From: Lepidurus packardi
Taxonomy: Eukaryota > Arthropoda > Branchiopoda > Notostraca > Triopsidae
Reading direction: 5' to 3'
Length of the DNA stretch: 64,000 nucleotides
Assembly (NCBI GenBank): GCA_023053545.1
Contig: JAKZAN010000005.1
Location: 12,152,001 to 12,216,000 of the forward strand
Below are positions 1 through 10,421 of the stretch, piece after piece. The notes beneath the pieces are model-generated. The model was not told the DNA's origin and did not search any database. It saw only the letters and a list, made by a program, of their open reading frames with translations. The translations under genes were made by a program, and so were the position numbers. Within the stretch, counting starts at the first letter, position 1, and each line of letters begins with the position of its first letter.

Positions 1-108
1 AATGAAAAGAAAGACGGAAGAGTAGTAGGAACATTAATATGCAGCAAAACATTCCGATTAAAAAAAATAATAAAAAAAAAAAATTAAAAAAAATTATAGA
101 AAACTAAC

Positions 109-3100
109 CCTGGTTGGGGTGGCGGGTTTATCTCCGCGTAAAAGGTTGGCCAAATGGGTGTTTTGTTGAATATTAGCAGGCACAGGTTTGCTATAGCCGC
201 CTTTGGTGTTCACGTGCTGGGGAATCGGGTTCGAATCGCTTTGGCTATGGTTGGCATTCACGGGAGAATTCTTTTTTTTTTTTTTTTTTAAATAACCGAA
301 AGAACAGAAATAAAAACAAAAGGTTAACAAAAAACACTAGCGACAAACGAAAAGACATGCACGGGTAAAGGACATTCTATAAATATACTAGAAAGAAAGT
401 TGATAAATAAAATAGAAAAAGGGGAAAAAAAAGGAGGCGGAGCTTACGAATTGGACGCCTTGGGCGTGTTGACCAGGAATGGTGGGAATAGGTTTGCCCG
501 TCATGAGGATTTTTTGCTGGTGCTGAATGAGCTTTTGTAGCAACGTGGATTCTTGCAGCGAAGGATCTTTTTTGCTCGTCAAGTACTGGATTTGCGCTTG
601 GATGTTCCGTAAACTCTGTAAAAAGACAAATAACTAGGTAAAATTCCACATTTGCAATTTTTTTTAATGTAAATGTTGGATGCTTGATGATGTAAATTGG
701 ATGTTGATGTAAATTGCTGGATGCTTTATTAATTGACACTTTGATTTTGAAGAAGAAAAAAAGAAAAAAAACTTGAACTTATTTAGAGCTTAAATATAGG
801 TTAAAATCCGTTAATATTCCTTGTATTTCGACTAACAAATCTAAATGCATCAAATTGGCGTATAACTAGAGTAGTTATCGTGTCGAAATCATTAAGGTAA
901 ACTAAACTGTGACCTTAATTCAGAGTCTTGTCGCCCGAGGCTTTGAAGACTCTTCCTACCGGCTAATATTATGACTAGTTTACTGTTGATAAGGGTAATT
1001 GATAGATTCTTAATTACAAATGATCAGTTTTTGATATTCTTGTTATGATAGTAGAGTAGAGGCCGCTTATTGGGATCACTGGTTATTAGAATCAGAGGCT
1101 TTACGGAATCAAAGTTTTAAAGTACCGATTCAAAATGATACAATTCATAGCATTGTAAATTGGTTATTAGAATCACAATTTCGGGTATTGGAATCGATTT
1201 CAAAAGAATCTTGACAAGTACAGTAACGAAACTACAGTAGTGACTACGTGGACTCTGCATATTGACCAATGACATGGCTTTTACGTGGTTTGGACCAATC
1301 CTGTCATTTCTAGTCCACTACTACGCTTAGCGGATATCCCTTCTAAACTCCTCAGTCACTTACATGAGTAGGTTAATGAATAGTTTTTTAATTGACTGTG
1401 AAAATTAGAAGGGATAATCTGTTGTGAAACCTAACTAAGCGTAGGAGTAGGCTTCAAAGGTGCAGTGTTAGTTTTTGCATTCCAAAGATTCAAGAACTCA
1501 AGATTCAAGGTCGCGGTATTCAAGAATTCAAGATCGCAGATTTCGAGCTTCGAGATCGCAGAATTCAAGAACTGAAGATCGCGGTATTCAAGAACTCGAG
1601 AATCAAGATCGCAGATTTCAAGATCCGAGATCAAGGAATTCAAGAACTCTATACTCAAGATCGCGGTATTCAAGAATTGAAGATCGCAGATTTCGAGCTT
1701 CAAGATCGCAGAATTCAAGAACTCTATATTCAAGATCGCGGTATTCAAGATTCAAGAATTCAAGACCGCAGATTTCCAGCTTCAAGATCGCAGAATTCAA
1801 GAACTGAAGATCGCGGTATTCAAGAACTCGAGAATCAAGATCGCAGATTTCAAGATCCGAGATCAAGGAATCCAAGAACTCTATATTCAAGATCGCGGTA
1901 TTCAAGATTCAAGAATTCAAGACCGCAGATTTCCAGCTTCAAGATCACAGAATTCAAGATCACAGATTTCGACCTTCAAGATCGCAGAATTCAAGAACTG
2001 AAGATCGCGGTATTCAAGAACTCGAGAATCAAGATCGCAGATTTCAAGATCCGAGATCAAGGAATCCAAGAACTCTATATTCAAGATCGCGGTATTCAAG
2101 ATTCAAGAATTCAAGACCGCAGATTTCCAGCTTCAAGATCACAGAATTCAAGACCACAGATTTCGACCTTCAAGATCGCAGAATTCAAGATGGCAGATTT
2201 CGAGCTTCAAGATCGCAGAATTCAAGAACTGAAGATCGCGGTATTCAAGAACTCGAGAACCAAGATCGCAGATTTCAAGATCCGAGATCAAGGAATCCAA
2301 GAACTCTATATTCAAGATCGCGGTATTCAAGATTCAAGAATTCAAGACCGCAGATTTCGAGCTTCAAGATCGCGGAATTCAAGAACTCAATATTCAAGAT
2401 CGGTATTCACGAACTCAAGATTCAAGACCGCGTTATTCAAGAACTCAAGACCGCGAAATTCAAGATTCAAGATCGCGGAATTCAATATTAATCCCAGCAT
2501 TCTATTGCATATTTCCAATTTTCGGTTATTAGAATCTCCGCTTAAAAGAATCCATATTCACTGGACAAATGTGATCACCATAAGCGGCATCTGCTGTATA
2601 TAAAACCCAAATCCTCGACTCGAAACGAATTTCTAAAAATTAAACTAACAAGAAATCGGTAGACAAAGAATGTACACAACGCAAAACAAGATTTTCATGA
2701 CTTTCAAGACTTTTCATCACAAGAAAACTAATTCAGAAAAATGGAATTACCTGTTGATTTTGGGGCGTTAGTTGAATGGTTTGAACCCGATGCACCACAT
2801 TGCCTCCTGCCTGCGTCATAACATTGGGCGTGACAACATTCGGCATCATTTGCCCGCTACTTATATTGACTACCGACACCATGGTCGAATTCGTCTGTGG
2901 ATTATTACTACTATGCGTTTGTGTAGCTCCGTCCCCTTGTGCTATTACATAGGTGGGCATGCCGTTGCTTCCATTTTTTTGAGTATTATTCCCTTGATTT
3001 CCCTGTCCGGTTTCGCCTTCCGAAACCGCTGACACATTGGTGGGTGGAGCCTGCGCTCCAGGCTCGTCCTTCTTTTTTTTCTTCTTAGGATACGATTTTT

Positions 3101-6100
3101 TAGGTTTTTTAGGCGTCGGGATATTTTGACTCCGCGCTAAACTCTCCAAAAACGTATTTTGGAACCCTATATTGGGATGTTCCTTTGCTGCCGGCGGGGG
3201 GTTGGGACGCGTCTGGACCGGTTGCGGTTGAGGCTGTGCTGCCTGGGCCGGCTCCCGCACTATACTGCCTTCCAACGCTTCGCTCGGAGTCGCCAGGGAC
3301 AAGCCGTGTTGTTGCAAGGCTTGCAGAAGCGCCTGATTGGCCTCTTGGGCCGAGAGTCCCTGCCCCCCTTGTATCACCAACTGCCCGTCTTCGCCTACCG
3401 TGAGCTGCAAAGGCATGGATGACGTCATCATCGGGCCATCTGCACTCGGCGCCGGCTCTGGCAGGCGGTGGGGTGGCGGGGGGTGGTGGGGTGGTGGGGG
3501 ATTAGATGGGGGAGGGGGAGGACTATCTAAATCAAAATCGAACCCTTCTTCAGTAATTCCACTTTCTTTGAGCAACTCTTCCAGGTTTAACTTTTTCACT
3601 TCTTTTTTCTCTTCCTCTTTTTTCTTTTTCTTCGGCCTCTTCTTCGGTGGGGGTTTCTTGGGCGGCGGCGCGGGCGTTTGCGCCGGCTCCGCGCGAGCTT
3701 GCTGGGGTTGCTGCGGCTGCGCAGTGGGTACAGGCTGACTCGAAACCTGCGCACTCACTTGTGGCATGCTCTGCCCCCTTTCCACTGTGTTATACGCCTG
3801 CGCCGTAGTCACTAAATGCGTTCTGTCGTCACTCATCGGCGCCAAATTCGAATTCGTACTGTACAAATGCCCTGAACTTACACTAGCGTTATGGGGCGCC
3901 GTTAACGTCCGCATATTTTGCAGATTCGCGACTGTCTGAAGGTTCATCGTTGGATTCGAGTGTTGTTGCACCGCAATGTAGGCGGGGCCATTCGGCGTTT
4001 GGATCTGCTGCAACTGAACCGCGCCCATATTGGGCGAAAGGAGCCGGAGCATGGCTTGCTGCTGCGCCTGCGCAGTCAGCTGCTGATGCTGCTGCTGTAA
4101 TTGATGTTGTTGCTGCTGCTGCTGCTGTTGGGGGTGCGATCTCAGAATCTGAGCGTTCGTCAGCCCTCCCAGAGGATGCGGAACGAGTATTGTGTGTCCT
4201 CGCTGCTGATTCGCGTTGGCGGCCGCCTGCGCATGCGTGTTAGCTTGCTGAGGGGGCCGGACTAAGATCTGGAACCCGCCTCCTGGCTGCTGGATGAGGA
4301 ACTGCTGTCCAGCGGCATGTCCCATGACTGAATTGAGTACCATAGCGCCTCCCTGTTGACTGGAGAGGACCGTTCCTTGGTTAAAAACGATGGAGTTTCC
4401 ATTCTGTTGAGGTGATTGATGATGATGAGCTTGGAAAAACTGCTGGGGCTGGGCTTGCTGCTGCTGTTGTTGTTGCTGTTGCTGCTGCTGCTGGATATGG
4501 TGTTGATGATGGATTTGCGGAACGTTTTGGATGGGCTGAGGGGCTGGAGAAGGGACTTTGGTGGCTGCAGAGCGAGCAATGTTACTAGTCTTGGGGGAAT
4601 TGCTGTTGGAATTGCTCTGCTGCTGGGCGGAAGGCTTCGGCAGTAGTTGAGGCTGCTTGGAACGGCCAGGGGTGCTAGGAATAGGACGGATATTCGTGCT
4701 GGGGTGCGATATAGGTTGCGGCTGAGGAGGACTGGGCGTCGCCATGATCTGCACCATCGAACCACCCATAAGCTGCTGCATTTGACCCCCCACCAGCTGA
4801 GGCATCCCTTGCAACATACTCGAGTTGATCGTAATGGCACCCGAATTGTGCAGCGCCTTTTAGTTCCAAAAAATTCCATAAATCAAGTGGACAAAATGAA
4901 ATAAATAAATAATGAAATAATGAAATAAATCTTAAAAAAAAAATCATAAAAACACAACACTCAAATAGAATCATAGCGTAATACGCAGATAGAAAATAGA
5001 ATAGAATACATGGAAAAATGTTTAAAAAATAGTCAATAATTAAAGAAAATAAGGAAATTGACGCATTTCGCATGGTAGAAATTAAATACATAAATAAAGT
5101 TTATAAAATAATGAAATAAATAGAACAAAATAAAATATAATATAGTAAACAATATAATAATAGAACAATATAATAAATAGAACAATATAAAATATAATAA
5201 TAGAGTAAAAAATAAATACAGATATAAAACAAATAATAACATAAATAAAATAAAATAATAAAACATAACAGAATAATAATAATAGCAGAACAATAGAATA
5301 ACAATAACAAGAATAATAACAATAAATAACAAGAATAACAATACATAATAAATGCCAGTTTTTAGAGACTAAATACCAGTTTTTAGAGTTTTTAAGACTA
5401 AATCATGTAAATGAGTTGACAATAAACAAGTCAGGCAACAGGCTTTCAGCCTACGCCCGCAATTCAATAAAAAAAAAGTAAAAAAAAAAAATAATAAATA
5501 ACAATAAATAATAAATAACTAGAATAACAGAATAAAATAAATAAAACAGAATAGAATAAATGGAATAAAATAAGGAAAACTAAACTAGTAAATAAATAAA
5601 TAAAAGAAAATTTAGAAAAAAAAAAAAAATATATTTATATACCTGCAACATGGATGGATTGAAATTGGCAATGGAAACAGGCGTTCCAGGTCCAGGACCG
5701 GGGGGGTAGCTCACGGGGGAAGGTACGGGCGTATTAGGTACTGATCCAGGCCTCATGGGTTGTTGTAGAGGGGACGGGGCGTGTCTGAGCCCCGCCTGGA
5801 CGTTAGAGGCCGGTGACGTCACCGTCTGGAATTGTTGAATGAGCGCTGGTGAGCGCGCAGGGGCGGGCGACCGCAAGATGGCAGGATTAGGCGACGCGGA
5901 AGCGTAAGGGGCGGAGAAAGGCGACGACGCCTGAATAACCGACGCTGGCGACGCAATGGCAGGACTTTGCGAATAGGCACGATTAGCTTGTTGTTCTGCT
6001 GCAAACTAAGAGAAATCATAAACTTCTCAATTACTCATTCCCTCAAAATTCCTCATTACTTAAATTTCTCCCATATTCATGACTTCAAAATTCTCATTCA

Positions 6101-7114
6101 AAACTATTCATTTCTTAAAAATTGGAAAAAAGTAACTTACGCTAGATAATCCCAGGAAATTCTCCAGTGCATTAGGGTCGCTATAAAGATACAAAAAAAC
6201 ACCCACAAAATATTAAGAAAATAATCAAAATGCAGATATTAATAAACATTAAAAAATCACAAAAATTATACTATTCCATAAAAAAAAGCCGCTAGAAAAT
6301 ATACGAAATTATGAATTAAGCAAAAATCCAGTCCATTAGGGTCGCTATAAAGATTTAAAAAAAAAAAAATATTAAGAAAATAATCAAAACGCAGATATTA
6401 ATAAACATTAAAAAATCATAAAAAACTGAGATTATTACATAAATAAAAAAAAAACGTTAGAAACTATCGAAATTATGAATTAAGCAAATATCCAGTGCAT
6501 TAGGGTCGCTATAAAGATAAAAAACACAAAAAATATTAAGAAAATAATCAAAATGCAGATATTAATAAACATTAAAAAATCATAAAAAACTGAGATTATT
6601 ACATAAATAAAAAAAAAAAAACGTTAGAAACTATCGAAATTATGAATTAAGCAAATATCCAGTGCATTAGGGTCGCTATAAAGATAAAAAACACAAAAAA
6701 TATTAAGAAAATAATCAAAATGCAGATATTAATAAACATTAAAAAATCACAAAAAACTGAGATTATTACATAAATAAAAAAAAACCGCTAGAAAATATTG
6801 AAATTATGAATTAAGCAAAAATCCAGTGCACTAGGGTCGTTATAAAGATAAAAACACAAAAAAATATTAAGAAAATAATCAAAACGCAGATATTAATAAA
6901 CATTAAAAAAAATCACAAAAAACTGAGATTATTACATAAATGAAAAAAAACGCTAGAAAATATTGAAATTATGAATTCAGCAAAAAGTCCTTAAAAAAAG
7001 ACACGAAATTGTTCCAAGAAGTAACAAAAAGCGTAACGTTAAAGACACATTAAGTAGAGAAAAAATCAAGTCTCACTCAATAACATCAAGTAATCGTTGC
7101 CGATCGCGATCCAT
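109..7114 (-). CDS. BICRA: BICRA/GLTSCR1-like SWI/SNF (ncBAF) subunit, 5' part only
   Basis: Exons read on the minus strand: 7077-7114, 6141-6180, 5643-6005, 2751-4856, 448-615, 109-270; the gene continues past the left edge. All six junctions keep frame. The first two exons join to read LLDVIDDPNALENFLGLSS, close to the N-terminal LLDVI-DP-AL motif of BICRA proteins. The 702-codon exon is rich in glutamine, proline and histidine, with Lys/Pro-rich stretches (KKPPPKKRPKKKKK) and acidic/proline patches. The exon at 448-615 holds a helical IQAQIQYL segment. Family knowledge: BICRA is a nuclear, BRD4-associated subunit that defines the non-canonical BAF remodeller through a C-terminal GLTSCR1 domain; that domain would lie outside this window. 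The acceptor of the 109-270 exon is preceded by a poly-A tract rather than pyrimidines. The assignment rests mainly on the N-terminal motif and composition, so another Q-rich coactivator is possible. Confidence 0.6.
800..2610 (+). mobile_element. Decayed pogo/Tigger-like element, copy A, split by a minisatellite
   Basis: Three blocks match the copy at 27940-29060 read on its minus strand: about 880-1110 (CCTTAATTCAGAGTCTTG, then GGGATCACTGGTTATTAGAA), about 1330-1425 (CCCTTCTAAACTCC), and about 2515-2605 (CGGTTATTAGAATCTCCGC through GTGATCACCATAAGCGGC). The middle, 1487-2470, is the minisatellite. Both ends carry related, oppositely oriented TTATTAGAATC/GGGATCAC strings, as expected of terminal inverted repeats. 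No coding capacity remains. It lies in an intron of the BICRA-like gene. Confidence 0.55.
1487..2470. repeat. Intronic minisatellite, TTCAAGA-based
   Basis: About 1 kb of degenerate tandem units of roughly 15-23 nt built on ATTCAAGA...AAGATCGCAG. Higher-order blocks of about 165-230 nt recur (for example the stretch starting TTCAAGAACTGAAGATCGCG near 1566, 1798, 1993 and 2225). Long open frames on both strands here are a by-product of the repeat. Confidence 0.9.
5415..5465 (+). repeat. Short dispersed element with GGCAACAGGC..GCCTACGCC core
   Basis: The block has TTGACAATA, then GGCAACAGGC, a short spacer, AGCCTACGCC and a trailing CGC. The same arrangement occurs in several copies at 25333-25920 and in a diverged inverted copy at 44317-44348. 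The flanks here are A/T-rich intron of the BICRA-like gene. Type unknown; a small MITE- or SINE-like element is a guess. Confidence 0.5.
6181..7000 (-). repeat. Tandem array (about 164 bp, 5 units) carrying a 3' splice site
   Basis: The junction at 6163-6200 (minus strand: CTTTATAG, then CGACCCTAATGCACTGGA) recurs with the exonic 18 nt ending at 6344, 6508, 6675 and 6839, spacings 164, 164, 167 and 164. Each copy has the end of the intron plus the first 18 exon bases, then diverges into A/T-rich sequence with no donor. One copy reads GGACTGGA and the last reads CTAGTGCA, so they have drifted little. The array fills the intron between the 38-nt first coding exon and exon 2 of the BICRA-like gene. 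Confidence 0.85.
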
Positions 7115-7235
7115 ACTCGGTTGAACACACTTAAAGTTTTCAGTCTCGAAAAAGCATCCGTTCGAGACGGAAACCCACGGCCTTGTACCGTATTCTTTTC
7201 AGCAGAAGAAAAAACAAGAGGACCCGTTCATAACG
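7115..7235. promoter_or_regulatory. 5' flank and likely promoter of the BICRA-like gene
   Basis: This 120-bp stretch lies directly upstream of the BICRA-like start codon (complement of 7112-7114). It is less A/T-rich than its surroundings. An ATGACAG followed by a good donor (GTAAGC) lies on the plus strand at 7236-7242 and would match the phase of the GTSE1-like gene exon at 10647, so this could be a bidirectional promoter. No TATA box is evident. Confidence 0.3.
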
Positions 7236-7498
7236 ATGACAGGTAAGCAGCCACACGAATTTCACCAGTGCCTGCATCTATAACAACCCAAAACAAACAA
7301 ACAAACACACAAGTTTAACAACACTCTTTCCCCTTTACTTTCTAAATTTTTTTTTTAAAATTCAAAAAAAGTTATAAAATGAGGCTAGGTTGCTTCATTA
7401 ATACTGGTTACGCCCTCTACATACATCTTCTCCTTCCTTATTGATCGGAATTGGTCTTATAAGTACTCAAGAAAGCTTGTTTCAGAAACCATCTTCAT

Positions 7499-7533
<35 letters not shown>

Positions 7534-7869
7534 GAAATATTAAATGGTCCGAAGTAGTCGATAATGTGCCCGTTAGATGGCACAGTTTTGACTTAAAAAC
7601 AGTCCAACAACAACAGCACTTAAGAACATTTCTGGGAATCACCTTCTTTTCCCTGCAATAAATCATATCAGGGCGGAGCTTAAAGTGACGTCATAGCGGT
7701 ACGGCATCCCACAACTCGAAATCCCTTTCCTAACCTTGTTAATTCACACAGAATCCTTAATTACCTTGTCAATATGGATTAAAGCTCCTTTTTTAGGGTT
7801 AAAAAGTCTTTTAAGAGGAAAAAGTACTTTAACGCCTCCCAAGTAGATGCTAAGAAGCATCATGAGTAA

Positions 7870-8218
7870 TGAAACGGATGTGAGGCTGCACAAAGGTTCG
7901 CGGCAAATAATACTCGGTCCTGGACCGATATGTTGGGGAGTTGAAGGGGTGGTAAATGAGCCTTATTTGATTACCGTCACACCTTCAGGCTATTAGAGCT
8001 ACCGCCCGGAAGCGGGGTAGGCGTGGCCAAGGGGTATCTCCCAGCAAGGTTGAGATTGGTACGGAGCCCGAACCTTGGTTGGCTTGCCCCTCATTGGCAT
8101 GGCTACGGTGCGCAGGCGCCGCTCAGATCGACTTGGACGCCACTTGACCTGCGCGGGAGCGGGAAAGCGCGTTTACATTGGAAACCCTGACTGGAACTAC
8201 CATTTCCACTGATTTTTT
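7870..8218 (+). other. GC-rich structured block ending in a T run; ncRNA candidate
   Basis: About 350 bp stands out as GC-rich within A/T-rich DNA. It contains self-complementary stretches (TCGGTCCTGGACCGA near 7918; CTACCGC..GCGGGGTAG near 8001; AAGGTT..AACCTT near 8048-8072) and ends at a T7 run (8212-8218), which could be an RNA polymerase III terminator. It begins GGATGTGAGG, as 7SK RNA does, but the paired GATC motif of 7SK is missing, and SRP and RNase P signatures were not found. No long open frame was seen. Confidence 0.25.
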
Positions 8219-8223
8219 TCTTC

Positions 8224-8404
8224 TTACTCTTCTTCCTCTCTCTTCCCAAGTTTTGTCTTCAACTCCCGCATTTCTGCTTTTAAGCTACGTATGAAAGGAT
8301 CGAAGGATTGGGATTGGGATTTTGGATCAGTTTGTTCAGTTCCACTAAAGCTCCGAACATCTTTTCGTGGTGCATCTGTTGATCTGTGATTGGCAAGTGA
8401 TTTT
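8224..8404 (-). CDS. Possible terminal coding exon of an unknown gene
   Basis: On the minus strand a good acceptor (TTTTCCTGTATAG) precedes an open frame of 59 codons plus stop. It begins KSLANHRSTDAPRK and ends with a charged, coiled-coil-like stretch (LKAEMRELKTKLGKREEEE). No start codon or upstream partner exon was found between 8404 and 10000, so it may be chance, a pseudogene fragment, or the end of an unrecognised gene. No family is recognised. Confidence 0.22.
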
Positions 8405-8792
8405 CTATACAGGAAAATTCCCAGAAATGTTCGTTAACTGCACAGTAATTACAAAATGGAACCTTACACCCTCACCTTTTCAATCATGCTCATGCATAAT
8501 AGCACAAGTGTCAAAACTAAATCAGTTTTCGGGGGGTTTGCGAAGATTACACCTTATTTAGAGTGAAAAACGTGGCTTTAATCTTTGAAAACAACGTCTT
8601 TAGGCGCTTTTAAACTTTAGAAACTAACTTGCTTCAAGCTAGCCAACTTCCAGGCATTCACTTTTGAGTTTAAACTGAATTTCTGGATTTTTTGGAGAAG
8701 AAAACTTGAAAACTAACGGCTGCAAACCCTTCTAGATCTTCAAGCTAACTTTTCAAGTTTCAGGCGCTTATTTAGAACTAAACTACACTTTG

Positions 8793-8890
8793 GGAAGAAG
8801 AAAAGTGAAGTGTGGGATAGGAGAATGTAATTTTTGGAGAAGAAAAGTGAAGTGTGGGATAGGAGAATGTAATTTTTGGAGAAGAAAACT
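8793..8890. repeat. Short tandem duplication, about 44 bp
   Basis: Slightly more than two copies of a unit containing AGTGAAGTGTGGGATAGG and GAATGTAATTTTTGG lie in a purine-rich stretch. Reading frames of Ser/Pro/Phe repeats on the minus strand derive from it. Confidence 0.75.
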
Positions 8891-10257
8891 GAATTTGGGG
8901 GGGAGAAAACTGAAGTTTTGGAAGAAGAAAGGGAATTGACGGGGGGAAAAGGGAAGAGAAGTTGTTAGAAAAGCGTGCAAAAATTGGCCTAGGTTCGGTT
9001 GTAATCTCTACAGAGAATGAATCGCTTTTCCTTTCCCTTTTTCGTCTGGCTTGTCGCCATCGGAAATGAGAAAGGCCGAATGTGGAGGCTTGCAACCAAT
9101 CCTGGCCTGGCTAAGCAATATGTAAACCATCATCTAACCCAAGGCCCTGCCTTTTGGCTTTACTTGACTCTTTTTCCAGCTCTTGTTCTTCCTGCTCTCA
9201 ACGTAAATACCAGCACACACACAAGACACACGCCAGTAATCCTGGGGAAATTTTCTTGGCCACTTTTTCGCTCCTTGATTAATTGACTGGGTCTTTTAAG
9301 TTTGAACTGAAAAAAGGGAGGAGAAGCATAACCCTAGAAATAGACAGAAGCAACACACACACACAGAACACAAGAGAAACGGAGAACACAAAGGCTTGGA
9401 AGCTAAAGCAAAGGCAAAAGCAAAGGCGTTTCCAAACGGTAACTGCGACTGGGGAAAGAGGAAGAACAAGGCGCTTTTGGGGAGTCTTAAAAAAAGCGTA
9501 AATGCGGTGTTGATTAAAGCACTGACTCTAAGTGAGGTGTAATTGTGAGTGGTGGGAGGAAAACACGCGGTCACAAGCTTCGCACACCCTGTTTTCCCTC
9601 ACAATTTATCAGCAAAATAATTTCCTTCAAAAGTAACACTCACCCGTCATGTAACATGCCAGAGTCCTACGGGGCCGACGCTAGGAACCAGCACGGGTCC
9701 AACGCTTCCCATTGGCTCGCCTGCCTGTAGGGGCGACGAGCGGCGCTAGCGACCAGACTGTGGCGGGAGACCTGCGGCAACAATGCCCAAGCGGGTCCCA
9801 GCCAAAATCGGCTCTTTCGCTCTGCTCGCTTTATCTTGGGTTCCGATTTTACTGATGCTTCTCGCTTTACACCGCATTACGCTAAGGGATCTATTGTCAG
9901 GAACCGGATGCTCTCCAATTAATTACGATGAGAACAATTCACGTCTATGGAATTAATGTCTATAAAACTTTTTATTCCATTTCCGAGGCGAATAACGTCA
10001 AGAATTTGTTATCAACGGAGATAAATAAGATCTGTATCTTGATTGATTTTGCTGTAGGTAAAAGGAGGTTTAAATTTGCATTATACAATGAATATTCATA
10101 CGAAATAAAAAAAAATAAAAATAAATAAAAGCATTTGACGAGTTAAAATCAAGGTTAGTTTTGTCCAAAGTGCTTAAGTTTGAATTGATTAATTATTTTA
10201 GGTGCATTAACAAGGAAAGAACGTGTAGATGGTTAATTTAGCCATAATAGAAAACTT

Positions 10258-10301
10258 GGCAACGCTGCATTGATTTTATTATTTCATAAAACGGCAACGC
10301 T
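10258..10301 (+). promoter_or_regulatory. Two GGCAACGCT motifs, candidate core-promoter elements
   Basis: GGCAACGCTGC at 10258-10268 and GGCAACGCT at 10293-10301 match a vertebrate-absent, Drosophila-type promoter motif (GGCARCGSYS, described as DMv2). They sit 120-165 bp upstream of the ATG at 10422, which favours that ATG as the start of the GTSE1-like gene. The link is inferred from position and motif only. Confidence 0.3.
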
Positions 10302-10421
10302 AAAGAATTTTAAAATGTTCGCTACCAAAATCTAGGGAGAGGCGCTAGGAAAAACATTCCTTTTTTTTTTTGCTGATTTTATGTTAAATGAGTGCATAGT
10401 TATTATATTGTATTTACTGCA

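Noticed and set aside
1677-2603. 308-codon plus-strand frame and several minus-strand frames
   Set aside because: They are translations of the TTCAAGA minisatellite; both strands stay open and the peptide is pure repeat.
4262-4879. 205-codon minus frame and several plus-strand frames over 2772-4904
   Set aside because: Shadows of the glutamine-rich BICRA-like exon 2751-4856, whose frame joins in phase with its neighbours.
5033-5346. Two hydrophobic minus-strand frames resembling membrane proteins
   Set aside because: Composed only of A/T-rich intron sequence (Tyr, Leu, Ile, Phe codons), with no conserved motif.
7870-8218. Assignment as 7SK, SRP RNA, RNase P or RNase MRP
   Set aside because: Only the first bases and T-run end fit 7SK; the diagnostic conserved motifs of each family were not found.
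8778-9095. 105-codon minus frame with Ser/Pro/Phe repeats
   Set aside because: Produced by the 44-bp tandem duplication in a purine-rich tract.
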